The notes beneath the pieces are model-generated. The model was given only the letters and a program-made list of their open reading frames with translations. It made no database searches and was not told where the DNA came from. A DNA stretch of 64,000 nucleotides from Acidaminobacter sp. JC074 (GTDB taxonomy: Bacteria; Bacillota; Clostridia; Peptostreptococcales; Acidaminobacteraceae). Position 1 is the stretch's first letter, and every line of letters begins with the position of its first letter. This document shows positions 21,675-30,295 of this stretch, piece after piece. The stretch spans positions 177,616 through 241,615 of the forward strand of contig NZ_VANV01000006.1 of the NCBI RefSeq assembly GCF_022496765.1, in the 5' to 3' direction. Both the position numbers and the translations under genes were made by a program.

Positions 21675-23108
21675 TTAAAAGTACATATAATCCATAAAGT
21701 AGTCTTGGAATTTTGGATGATCACTTAAAGATACAGTCTGATTTCTACTGATAATTTCTTCAATGACCTTCTTGTTGTTAGTGTACATAAGTTTGATTGC
21801 ACCATTTAAAGAACTGTTGCCTATGGTTCTGGTTTTATCTAAAAATGTACTTGGTAGGATATCTATGTCACATAAGGCCTTTAAAGAAACGTACTTGCCA
21901 AAACCACCAGAAATATAGATATTTTTAACATCTTCAGCCTGAATATCTGCAGTGTCTAATAGAATCTCTATACCGGTTCTAATGGCAGATTTAGCTGTCT
22001 GGATAGCTCTAATATCTCCTTGGCTGATGTAGATATTATCTGTGAGATAATATTTATCTTCATCTTGAAACTTGTCTATAAACCTACCTGTAGCATCAAT
22101 CAGACCATTTTTACTTAAATAAGCAACCGTACTGATTGTACCTGTGCCACATATGCCTTTTGGTTCTTCCTTGTCAATGGTATGGCTATTACCATCATAA
22201 TCATAAATTGCACCAGCTTTGGCCTGCATACCACATGATAAGGAAATACCTTCAAATACTGGGCCAGCAGCAGTAGATGTTGTATAGATTTTACTTTTAT
22301 GACTCAGTGCCATTTCGCCATTTGTTCCCAGATCTATTAAAAGAGATGTATCGCTTGTGTTAATGAAGTCACATTCGACAATGCCTGATAGAATATCACC
22401 ACCAACAAAAGCAGAGAGTCCAGGGATAACTGTATAAGTGAAATCGTCGATGTCTATGTGTTCAAGGTCTTTTAATTGAAAGTCAAATGGATAAAGACCA
22501 AGACTTGAAATGCTTAAACCCATAAAGAGTTGATTCATTGTTGTGTTACCTGAAACATATATATGATTGAGAGTGCCATATTCAAGTACAAAGGATTGAA
22601 TGGCTTCACTGATGGGACGTCGAATCACCTTAACCAATATATCTAAGTTGTTTTCAGCATAGGTAATTCTAGATATCACATCAGCACCATATGAAGATTG
22701 TGGATTTGAAAAAGTAATTGTTTTAAGCAGTTTGTTTTTATCACAATCCATGAAAGACATAACTACGCTTGTTGTTCCGATGTCGATTGCACAAGCATGG
22801 CCTGTTAAAGAGGCTGTGTTATCAGGTAAATGGACATCTGATATGATTTCAAGTTTGCTTGTCTCTAAGAATAGGTTTGTTTCTTCCATAACAGGATATG
22901 TACAGGATAGTCTATAACCTTCTTCAAGCTGTTTTTCTGATAAGTGTCTTTTATCTGCTTCTGTAATGACTTTAGGATTTAAGATCTTAAGATGACATTT
23001 GCCACATGTTCCATTGCCAGCACAGGGAGCTGGAATTTCATATCCAAGGCTTCGGAGTTGATTTAAAAGGTTTGTGGGGGTTGTCTTGGGTTTTATATTT
23101 ATTTTCAT
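21675..23108 (-). CDS. RACo-like corrinoid activation protein (2Fe-2S plus ASKHA domain)
   Basis: A 477-residue protein resembling the reductive activators of corrinoid proteins, which use ATP to return inactive cob(II)alamin to cob(I)alamin. The N-terminal 2Fe-2S ferredoxin domain has CAGNGTCGKC (Cys29, 35, 38) and Cys69. The C-terminal part has the actin-like ATPase motifs DIGTTSVVMSF near residue 109, SGNTTMNQLFMG near 189 and DLGTNGEMAL near 265, then GICGTGTIS. The start at 23108 is preferred because GAGG lies upstream. It starts 2 nt after the stop of the MetH-like gene, so the three minus-strand genes are one operon. Confidence 0.9.
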   Translation of the reverse strand: MKINIKPKTTPTNLLNQLRSLGYEIPAPCAGNGTCGKCHLKILNPKVITEADKRHLSEKQLEEGYRLSCTYPVMEETNLFLETSKLEIISDVHLPDNTASLTGHACAIDIGTTSVVMSFMDCDKNKLLKTITFSNPQSSYGADVISRITYAENNLDILVKVIRRPISEAIQSFVLEYGTLNHIYVSGNTTMNQLFMGLSISSLGLYPFDFQLKDLEHIDIDDFTYTVIPGLSAFVGGDILSGIVECDFINTSDTSLLIDLGTNGEMALSHKSKIYTTSTAAGPVFEGISLSCGMQAKAGAIYDYDGNSHTIDKEEPKGICGTGTISTVAYLSKNGLIDATGRFIDKFQDEDKYYLTDNIYISQGDIRAIQTAKSAIRTGIEILLDTADIQAEDVKNIYISGGFGKYVSLKALCDIDILPSTFLDKTRTIGNSSLNGAIKLMYTNNKKVIEEIISRNQTVSLSDHPKFQDYFMDYMYF

Positions 23109-23110
23109 GA

Positions 23111-23653
23111 TTATTTCCTCATATGACAGGTCTGATTGTCGCATTGATTACAGTTGATATCCTCACACGCATCAAAATGCTCTTGAATAAGGTATTTATA
23201 GACAAGTGATCTCTGTGGGATCAAGACATGATAATCATTAGTTGTAATAGGTGATTTTAACTTATTCGTAATAAGACTATTATCTTCTAAAGACAGTTCG
23301 TCCCCTGGCGTGAAGCGTCTGCTAAGGCCATGACCATGACTAATTGCATCTTCTTTTAATTTAAGATAATAGTTTTCGCTTGCTTCAAAGAGTATGATGA
23401 CCAAGAGCTGGTCGCATAACATGGCAAGAAAGGGATCATCACCATTCCATAGTTTATCTAGGAGGGCATCAATCCTATTACCTAAAGTGATACCTACATA
23501 AACTGCCTCTGTAGATTTTATGTGATAACATTTCAAATCTAAAAGGTCTTGCAGCCTTGGATAAATTTCATTGTAAGCCTTTATGACTTCGTTTCTTATA
23601 TTTTCAGTATGACCTGGGTTCATGATTTTAAGTAATCGATCTAGTTGAGTCAT
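23111..23653 (-). CDS. MetH activation-domain-like protein with Cys-rich tail
   Basis: A 180-residue protein resembling the stand-alone versions of the S-adenosylmethionine-binding activation domain of methionine synthase that occur with corrinoid methyltransferase genes. The central part has YVGITLGNRIDALLDKLW and DAISHGHGLSRRFTPGDE, where the His/Gly-rich motif and RxxPGxxD-like segment match that domain. The last 25 residues carry five Cys (DACEDINCNQCDNQTC), a possible Fe-S or metal site. Its start overlaps the AraC stop by one base (TGATG). A role in keeping the corrinoid protein reduced is inferred from the context. Confidence 0.75.
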   Translation of the reverse strand: MTQLDRLLKIMNPGHTENIRNEVIKAYNEIYPRLQDLLDLKCYHIKSTEAVYVGITLGNRIDALLDKLWNGDDPFLAMLCDQLLVIILFEASENYYLKLKEDAISHGHGLSRRFTPGDELSLEDNSLITNKLKSPITTNDYHVLIPQRSLVYKYLIQEHFDACEDINCNQCDNQTCHMRK

Positions 23654-24900
23654 CAGCCGTTTACCTTTCTATATTTTAGTGGCGTTAAAGATGTATGTTT
23701 TTTAAAGACTTTAGTAAAATAAGACTGGTCTTCAAAGCCAAGGGATATGGCAATCTCAAGAACTGTTTGATTGGTGTTTTTAAGCATGCGTTTGGCATCG
23801 TTGATCCGTAAGACATTGATGTATTCAGAAAATGCGATTTTCATTTCTTTTTTAAAGATTGCAGAAAAGTATTTTGGACTGAGTTCTACCTTATCAGCAG
23901 TATCTTGTAGTGTGATGGACTTAAGATAATGTCCGTGTATATACTTTAAGGCATTTCTTATGACCAATGGATGGCCTGCATCATTGACATTGATAACATG
24001 TTCAGTAAAGTTATTAAGGATTGTAAGCATCCAAAAGGATAAGTCATCCATGGATTTAACATCTGATAAGTCTTTGATATATTGATTGCTAAGCCCAAAT
24101 AAAAGGTGAGCATCAGCGCCGCCTTCAATGGCTGCTCTTGAGATAAGAGCGGACATTTCTAAAGCTCTAGATTTGCTGACTTCAATGTCCACACCTGTAT
24201 CATAGAATATATAACCTAAAAGTTCATTAAGGACTTGTCTGGCTTTTTGTGATTCACCTTTTCTCACATATTTAAGTAATGCCTGTTCTTTGTCGAAGGG
24301 ATAGAAATCATGTGTCGATGATTTATAGTCAGAAATCGTATTGAGAATAGCCATTTGCTGTTCAGTCTTTGTTTGACGTTTTTTCATTTCCATCAAGTCG
24401 TCGTTGATTTGACTGGACACCATAAGCTGTAGAAGTTTGCTAAGATGTCTGACTCGAGGAGGTTCTACAACAGGAATTGTTCTGACATAGGATTTGATTC
24501 TACTTTTTTCATTGATATCCAAATGGTTCTTCTTTATGATTTCATCCACAAAATATTCGTCTGGGTAAGCCATTAGTATAGGACCTGCAATAAATGATCC
24601 TTTGAAAACACCTTCATAAGAAACTGGATAGGTAAACTCGGTTAAACCTGCATGGCAAAAGAAGATATAGGCTTCTCCTTGAAGCTTTGCCTGAAGGCCA
24701 GAATAAAGATGCGTTTGATTACAATTACTTTTGTCTGCAATTGAGTGGAAATAGTTACAAAAGGAAAACTCATCTCCAATGGAAGAAATGGTTTTGCCAT
24801 TGTCATCTATAAATTTTGCAGATATTCCTGTAGAGTGGTAAAACACTTCTAATAACTCTTTTATAACTGGTATGTTTAAGTGCCCTTTTTCTAACAACAT
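23653..24900 (-). CDS. PocR-domain AraC-family regulator
   Basis: A 415-residue regulator. The N-terminal 160 residues form a PocR sensor domain (KFIDDNGKTISS, then CNYFH, CNQTHLYSG and FCHAGLTEFTYPV), a domain common in regulators of corrinoid and diol metabolism. The C-terminal 100 residues form the AraC DNA-binding domain (ALKYIHGHYLKSITLQDTAD, later AISLGFEDQSYFTKVFKKH). It heads the minus-strand activator operon and is divergent from the corrinoid protein gene, so it probably controls both from the inverted repeat at 24995-25018. Confidence 0.88.
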   Translation of the reverse strand: MLLEKGHLNIPVIKELLEVFYHSTGISAKFIDDNGKTISSIGDEFSFCNYFHSIADKSNCNQTHLYSGLQAKLQGEAYIFFCHAGLTEFTYPVSYEGVFKGSFIAGPILMAYPDEYFVDEIIKKNHLDINEKSRIKSYVRTIPVVEPPRVRHLSKLLQLMVSSQINDDLMEMKKRQTKTEQQMAILNTISDYKSSTHDFYPFDKEQALLKYVRKGESQKARQVLNELLGYIFYDTGVDIEVSKSRALEMSALISRAAIEGGADAHLLFGLSNQYIKDLSDVKSMDDLSFWMLTILNNFTEHVINVNDAGHPLVIRNALKYIHGHYLKSITLQDTADKVELSPKYFSAIFKKEMKIAFSEYINVLRINDAKRMLKNTNQTVLEIAISLGFEDQSYFTKVFKKHTSLTPLKYRKVNG

Positions 24901-24994
24901 ATGTATTCTCCTTTTCTGTTATTATATTATATTTTACCAAAATTGTCTTTAAGCATGTGGAAATAGTACCAAAATTAGAACGATGCGACAAGAA

Positions 24995-25018
24995 ATGATA
25001 CCAGTAATCGCGTATCAT
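24995..25018. promoter_or_regulatory. inverted repeat in the divergent AraC/corrinoid region
   Basis: ATGATAC and GTATCAT flank a 10-bp spacer, in the 145-bp space between the divergent AraC and corrinoid protein genes. It is a candidate operator for the PocR-AraC protein. It lies only 28 nt from the corrinoid start, so an mRNA hairpin is an alternative. Confidence 0.45.
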
Positions 25019-25045
25019 ATAGTTAACAGATTGAAGGAGGCGTAT

Positions 25046-25675
25046 ATGTATTTAGAAGAAATGGGGCAAGCGCTTACTAAAGGACAGTCTAATGAAGTTA
25101 TGGACTATGTTAGTAAGGCTATTGATGCAGGTGTAGATGTAAAAATTATTCTTAATGAAGGTTTATTACATGCTATGAGTGCATTAGGTGAGAGATTTAA
25201 GAAAAATGAAGTATTTGTACCAGAAGTTTTAATTGCTGCTCGCGCAATGAATGCAGGTTTATCAGTTTTAGAACCATTTTTGGTAGGCTCAGATGTAAAG
25301 CCTACAGGTAAAGTTATTTTAGGCACTGTAAAAGGGGACTTACATGATATCGGTAAAAATTTAGTTGGTATGATGTTAAAGGGTGCTGGTTTTGAAGTTG
25401 TAGATTTAGGTGTCAACGTTGATAGCGATAAGTTTATCAGTAAAGCGGAAGAGTTAGGTGCTGATATCATCTGTATGTCGGCTCTTTTAACAACTACGAT
25501 GAACAATATGAAAACAGTAATTGACGAATTGGAACAAAAGGGTTTAAGAGAAAAGTATGTGGTTATGATCGGTGGTGCACCGGTGACATCTCAGTTTGCA
25601 AGTCAAATTGGAGCAGATGCATTTACAACAGATGCTGCATCATGTGCTGCAAAAGCTAAAGAATTAGTAAATTAG
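25046..25675 (+). CDS. corrinoid-binding methyltransferase subunit
   Basis: A 209-residue corrinoid protein of the MtbC/MtaC/MtmC type. Residues 1-85 form the helical cap domain (LLHAMSALGERFKKNEVFVPEVL). The Rossmann B12 domain follows with the cobalt-ligating motif DLHDIG (Asp98, His100, Gly103), then SALLTTTM and GGAPVT, which hold the nucleotide tail. Length is normal. GGAGG lies 7 nt before the ATG at 25046. It is the first gene of the plus-strand operon with the MtaA-like fusion and the CobW-type GTPase. Its methyl donor is unknown because no MttB/MtaB-type partner is encoded here. Confidence 0.93.
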   Translation: MYLEEMGQALTKGQSNEVMDYVSKAIDAGVDVKIILNEGLLHAMSALGERFKKNEVFVPEVLIAARAMNAGLSVLEPFLVGSDVKPTGKVILGTVKGDLHDIGKNLVGMMLKGAGFEVVDLGVNVDSDKFISKAEELGADIICMSALLTTTMNNMKTVIDELEQKGLREKYVVMIGGAPVTSQFASQIGADAFTTDAASCAAKAKELVN

Positions 25676-25683
25676 GAGAAACG

Positions 25684-27033
25684 ATGAACGGTAGAGAACG
25701 TATAATTAACACACTTAAACATCAAGCTGTTGACCAATTGCCATGGGTACCTTTTGCCGGTATACATGCTGGAGCGTTAAAAGGCTATACAGCAAGGGAA
25801 CTTTTGACTGATAAAGATAAGCTAATAGAATCGCTTTTAGAAGTAAAAAAAATCTATAGACCTGATGGTATGCCAGTTATGTTTGACTTACAAATAGAAG
25901 CTGAAATATTAGGTTGTGAGCTCGTATGGGCAGAAGATGCACCACCTTCAGTAAAGACGCATCCACTTGAACTAAGTAAAGAGGTGCCATGTAAATGTTT
26001 GATGCCATCTAAAAATGACGGCAGACTGCCATTAGTACTGGATGCTATGACTGCACTGAGAAAGCTTGTTGATGATGTTGCCTTATATGGTTTGGTTTGC
26101 GGTCCGTTTACACTTGCATCACATCTTCGTGGTTCTATGATATTTATGGATATGTTTGATGATGAACAGTATGTAAAAGACTTGTTAGATTACGCAAATG
26201 AGGTATGTAAAAAGATAGCAGACTATTATATTGAAGCCGGTATGGATGTTATTGCTGTGGTAGATCCATTGGTATCACAGATATCTCCAGATCACTTCAA
26301 ACAATTTATGCATGAACCATTTGAAAGTTTATTTACCCATATTAGAAATAAAAATGTCTTATCATCTTTCTTTGTTTGTGGTAATGCAACACCTAATATT
26401 GAAGTGATGTGTTTAACAAAGCCAGATTCAATTTCAATTGATGAGAATGTGGATATGATGACAGCTAAGGCTATTACAGATAAACACCATGTTGCAATTG
26501 GTGGTAATATCCCTCTAACAACAGTTATGCTTTTAGGTAACCAACAAGATAACATGAAGTGCACCATTGATCTTATGGATAGTGTGAGTCATGATAACCT
26601 AATCATAGCACCAGGATGTGATATGCCTTATGCAACACCAATTGAAAATACCATCGCTGTACAACAGGCAATTAGACAGCCTGAAGAAGTTAGAAAAATG
26701 ATTGAAAACTACGAAGCTGTTGATGATGACATTGAAGTAGAGTTACCTGACTATAAAAATTTAGAAAGGCCATTGGTTGAAGTATTCACTTTGGATTCAG
26801 AGACCTGTGCAGCTTGTACTTATATGATGGCAGCCGCTAATGTTGCTAAAGAAACATTTGGTGAAGATATTGAAGTGATTGAATATAAGTACACCATTAG
26901 AGAAAACATTGCTCGTTGTAAGAAGATGGAGGTTCCTAATCTTCCTAGTATGTATATTAATGGCCAGCTTAAATTCAAGTCAATTATACCTTCTAAGACA
27001 GAGTTAGAAGAGTCGATTAAGGTGCATTTATAA
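25684..27033 (+). CDS. MtaA/MtbA-like methyltransferase fused to a thioredoxin-like domain
   Basis: A 449-residue fusion. Residues 1-360 are an MtaA/MtbA-type (UroD-fold) corrinoid:thiol methyltransferase, with the opening GRERIINTLKHQAVDQLPW and the C-terminal PGCDMPYATPIENT. The usual zinc motif HxCG reads FVCG (Phe230, Cys232), so the His ligand is missing. Residues about 365-449 add a thioredoxin-like domain with CAAC (Cys375, Cys378) and a cis-Pro-like NLPSMYING strand. This domain resembles, in layout, the small CxC proteins of the neighbouring regulon. An acceptor thiol carried on the fused domain is conceivable. The gene follows the corrinoid gene by 8 nt and overlaps the GTPase gene by one base. 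Confidence 0.82.
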   Translation: MNGRERIINTLKHQAVDQLPWVPFAGIHAGALKGYTARELLTDKDKLIESLLEVKKIYRPDGMPVMFDLQIEAEILGCELVWAEDAPPSVKTHPLELSKEVPCKCLMPSKNDGRLPLVLDAMTALRKLVDDVALYGLVCGPFTLASHLRGSMIFMDMFDDEQYVKDLLDYANEVCKKIADYYIEAGMDVIAVVDPLVSQISPDHFKQFMHEPFESLFTHIRNKNVLSSFFVCGNATPNIEVMCLTKPDSISIDENVDMMTAKAITDKHHVAIGGNIPLTTVMLLGNQQDNMKCTIDLMDSVSHDNLIIAPGCDMPYATPIENTIAVQQAIRQPEEVRKMIENYEAVDDDIEVELPDYKNLERPLVEVFTLDSETCAACTYMMAAANVAKETFGEDIEVIEYKYTIRENIARCKKMEVPNLPSMYINGQLKFKSIIPSKTELEESIKVHL

Positions 27034-27893
27034 TGATTAAGATAATCCTTTTATCGGGTTTTCTAGGTTCAGGAAAAACAACACTTCTGAATCATTTAAT
27101 AAAGACAATGGAAAAAACAGCCATCATTATTAATGAATATGGTAAAGAAAGTGTTGACGATAAACTTGTACATGGTGATTTTGATGTACAGGAAATAAGT
27201 AATGGTTCAATTTTTTGTACCTGTCGTTCAGATCAATTTCTGAATGTACTCCTTAGAGCAAAAGCTTTTGATGTTGAAACCATTCTAGTAGAGAATTCAG
27301 GACTAGCAGATCCTACCGGCATGGGGAGTATCATGGATATGCTTGAAAAAGTATCTCCAAATACTTTTGAATATGAAGGTTCCATTTGTGTCTTGGATGC
27401 ACTTAATTATCATAAAGTGAAGTCAACCCTTCCTGTTGTTAAGAATCAGGTAATAGGTTCTAGTTTAATAGTCATTAACAAGATTGACTTAGTTGGTGAT
27501 GTTTACTTAACTGAACTTACTGATGAGTTGGTTTCTGAAGGTCACCAAGTGGTTCAAACTCAGTATGGACAGGTTGATGATGTGATTATGAGTAGAGAAA
27601 GAACTCTATCAAACGGTTTAATCACTAAAACAATTGGTATTTCAAAGTTACACCTTGATGCCAGCGAATACAGTTTAGAACAAGTAGAAAAGTGGTTAGA
27701 GAAAATAGGTCCATTAACACTTAGGATAAAAGGCTTTATCAATGACAGTGGTCATTTCTTAGTACAGAGTGTCTTAGGTGATTATCGAGTTGAAGCTTGG
27801 CCTAATTCAGAAAATGCCTTTCTTGAGATAATATACAAGAGTAATGATCAAGTGAAAAGTAAAATTCTGGAGACGTGGAAAAATTTATTATAG
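27033..27893 (+). CDS. CobW/COG0523-type GTPase
   Basis: A 286-residue G3E GTPase. Walker A is GFLGSGKTT (residues 9-17), the switch region IIINEYGKE follows near 37, NKID near 148 gives guanine specificity, and the C-terminal CobW domain is present. The metal-binding CxCC motif of the family reads CTCR here, so one Cys is replaced by Arg. Members insert metals or assist cobalamin enzymes. Position in the corrinoid operon, with TAATG coupling to the MtaA-like gene, suggests a chaperone for cobalt or zinc loading, or for corrinoid protein activation. Confidence 0.85.
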   Translation: MIKIILLSGFLGSGKTTLLNHLIKTMEKTAIIINEYGKESVDDKLVHGDFDVQEISNGSIFCTCRSDQFLNVLLRAKAFDVETILVENSGLADPTGMGSIMDMLEKVSPNTFEYEGSICVLDALNYHKVKSTLPVVKNQVIGSSLIVINKIDLVGDVYLTELTDELVSEGHQVVQTQYGQVDDVIMSRERTLSNGLITKTIGISKLHLDASEYSLEQVEKWLEKIGPLTLRIKGFINDSGHFLVQSVLGDYRVEAWPNSENAFLEIIYKSNDQVKSKILETWKNLL

Positions 27894-27911
27894 ATATTTT
27901 GAATTACAATA

Positions 27912-27953
27912 GGGCAGTTAAAGTTGATGGACTTTAGCTGCCTTATTTATTTT
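27912..27953 (+). terminator. rho-independent terminator
   Basis: GGCAGTTAAAGT and ACTTTAGCTGCC pair over 12 bp with one non-Watson-Crick position and loop TGATGG, followed by a T-rich tract. It closes the corrinoid operon. Confidence 0.8.
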
Positions 27954-27996
27954 TTAATATAGAAATATATGTTACTCTGATTGTAGAGGTGATAAA

Positions 27997-30210
27997 GTGA
28001 AAAAGTTATTTGTATTTATATTTCTTATTTTTTTGATTGGGTGTGAAGAAGAGATTGAAAGACCCATTGTTCAAGTACGTCCTCCAGTGGACCGAACGGT
28101 TTCTGAGAATATTATTTTGAGTAAGCCTGAGATTCTTCTTGAAAAAATCTATGATGCCCCACAAACCTTTAAAGTGGCAGATGTTATAAAAGGGCCTGAA
28201 GATTTGATTGTTCAAGTGGATGGTCAAGTTGTTGAAGACGCTTTTACACTCGATTATGGTAAGCATAAGATAGGTGTTCATTATTTTGTAGGTGAAGAGG
28301 AATCTCCACATGCTTATTTGAACATTGAAATAGCAGAAAACATTGAATCGCTTTATACGACCTTGTATGAAGAACTAGATGGACCAGCCGGTAAAATTTT
28401 AACCAGTGATATTAGGTCCTTGGATGTTTATAAACGACTTATAAGAATTGAAAATGACCAGATTCGAACTTACTACTATTTAAATGATAAAGGTTACTTT
28501 ACTGCTCCTGAAGGTCAGTCATACAATCCAGAGATCACTGAACTTAATTGTAAAGACAACACCTTTCATGTCAGGGGAGAGATCACTTCAGATGTTGTTT
28601 TAGTGAATGGCTACTACAGCATTAAATCCGAACATGGCGATTATCTTGTTGATATAGAAACGGCTGACTTCATTGAGCTTAGAAATCACCAGTTATCTAT
28701 GAGTGGAAGGTATATGCTTACAAGACAAGAAGATGGGTTTAAGTTGTATGAATATAAGAATGGTTCTTATGACTTGAATTATATTTATTTAAAAGAAGCA
28801 AATACATATGTTAATTCATATTTAATAGGAGATGAGCTTAGATTTTCTATTGAAGGTGATGGGTCTATAAGAAGCCTGCTTGGAGAAGATTATTTAGAAA
28901 CGTATAGATATGATGTAAATGCTTCTAAGCCAGTTCGTTTGGTTAATAAAGGTGACTTGCCTTTAGAGCTTTATAAGAGTTACTCAATCTCTAGTCCCTA
29001 TTTAGGTAAAGTTGATATAGACGATCTTTATACTGAGCTTGGTTTGGTGTATACGGAACTTTCTAAAAAAGGTATGAATGAATGGTTAGAAGTGGATAAG
29101 GGTTATATCCAAATAGACAGCGATATGTACCGTTACCATGGGCAATTGTACGCTGATGACGGTGAAAAACTACCTCTAGATATGTGGGTTTATGATGAAC
29201 TTCCAAATCAAGATGGCTATTATCTTCTAGGTAAAAATAGAGGTGAAAATTACATATACAGTGTCTTTACCCATGAGATGCAAGCTCTTGAAGATCCTTA
29301 TGTTTCTAATGATGGCAAGGTGATTATAGCTTATGATACAGATCTTTTGACCATATATGAGTTTACAAGTCAAGGTTATCAAAGCGTTGATAGTCTTGAA
29401 GTCGATATTTTAAAACCGCTTTGGATATCCTGGCGTGATGATGGTTTTGACATCAGAGAAGATGGTGAAGCAGCTGGTTATCATCTGATATATGATAAGT
29501 TTACTTCATTTACTAATGTAAATGGTCACTATGTTCAAAAGAAGCTTGCCCATAATGACATTGCAATTTACCAAGAAGCAAGCTTAAAAAGTGAGCAAAT
29601 AGGCATTGTTAATTTTGATCTTGAAAGTGTTAATTTTATCAGACAATACCAAGTATTTGATAATAAGCTCATGTCATGGCATGAAGTTGAACAAGCAGGC
29701 CTAAAAGGTTATGTCATGTTACCGATGGATCCTTATATGTATAGATACGAGGTAAACAATGATTTTGTTATAAAGTTTGTTTTAAATGATGGGTCCATAA
29801 AGGAAGTGCCTTTTGATTCCTATCTCCACTATTCATTATCAAATGAGTACAATGATTTTGATTATTATGTCTTACAACTTGAATATGAATATGGATCGAC
29901 CTACCTTATAAATAAAGACAGTGGTTCTATCCATAAGGTCAAGGGTTATGTGAATCTTTCACCTGATAAATCTTCTTTTATGGCCATTGATTATGCTTGG
30001 GAAAATCAAGCTTATGATGTTGTTTTCTATGATATTGAAGGTGATCAAATTGATGAGAATGAAGCTTTTACCTTCTATGGATGGCAGAGGAGTAGGTTTG
30101 AATGGGTCGGTGAAAAACAAGTAAATCTGGTATGGGATAACTATAACAATCGTGAAACATTAGGGACATTTGATTATAAGGATAAGAAATGGCAATTTAC
30201 AAGGCGCTGA
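27997..30210 (+). CDS. large lipoprotein with SH3-like segment, unknown function
   Basis: A 737-residue protein with a lipoprotein signal peptide (lipobox LIGC, Cys16). The mature part is acidic and rich in beta-strand and Tyr, with no catalytic motif I recognise. A bacterial SH3-like segment lies near residues 515-570 (YQEASLKSEQIGIV, then WHEVEQAGLKGYVML). The start is GTG, preceded by AGAGGTG. It is monocistronic, between the terminator of the corrinoid operon and the efflux set. A cell-wall-binding or surface-sensing role is possible, but nothing in the sequence decides. Confidence 0.7.
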   Translation: MKKLFVFIFLIFLIGCEEEIERPIVQVRPPVDRTVSENIILSKPEILLEKIYDAPQTFKVADVIKGPEDLIVQVDGQVVEDAFTLDYGKHKIGVHYFVGEEESPHAYLNIEIAENIESLYTTLYEELDGPAGKILTSDIRSLDVYKRLIRIENDQIRTYYYLNDKGYFTAPEGQSYNPEITELNCKDNTFHVRGEITSDVVLVNGYYSIKSEHGDYLVDIETADFIELRNHQLSMSGRYMLTRQEDGFKLYEYKNGSYDLNYIYLKEANTYVNSYLIGDELRFSIEGDGSIRSLLGEDYLETYRYDVNASKPVRLVNKGDLPLELYKSYSISSPYLGKVDIDDLYTELGLVYTELSKKGMNEWLEVDKGYIQIDSDMYRYHGQLYADDGEKLPLDMWVYDELPNQDGYYLLGKNRGENYIYSVFTHEMQALEDPYVSNDGKVIIAYDTDLLTIYEFTSQGYQSVDSLEVDILKPLWISWRDDGFDIREDGEAAGYHLIYDKFTSFTNVNGHYVQKKLAHNDIAIYQEASLKSEQIGIVNFDLESVNFIRQYQVFDNKLMSWHEVEQAGLKGYVMLPMDPYMYRYEVNNDFVIKFVLNDGSIKEVPFDSYLHYSLSNEYNDFDYYVLQLEYEYGSTYLINKDSGSIHKVKGYVNLSPDKSSFMAIDYAWENQAYDVVFYDIEGDQIDENEAFTFYGWQRSRFEWVGEKQVNLVWDNYNNRETLGTFDYKDKKWQFTRR

Positions 30211-30295
30211 AAGCGTCTTTAATTGTTTTATACACGAATAATTCTGAACTAGGGTGGTATAATAATAATAACACCATTATAAAAGCGAGGTCGAA

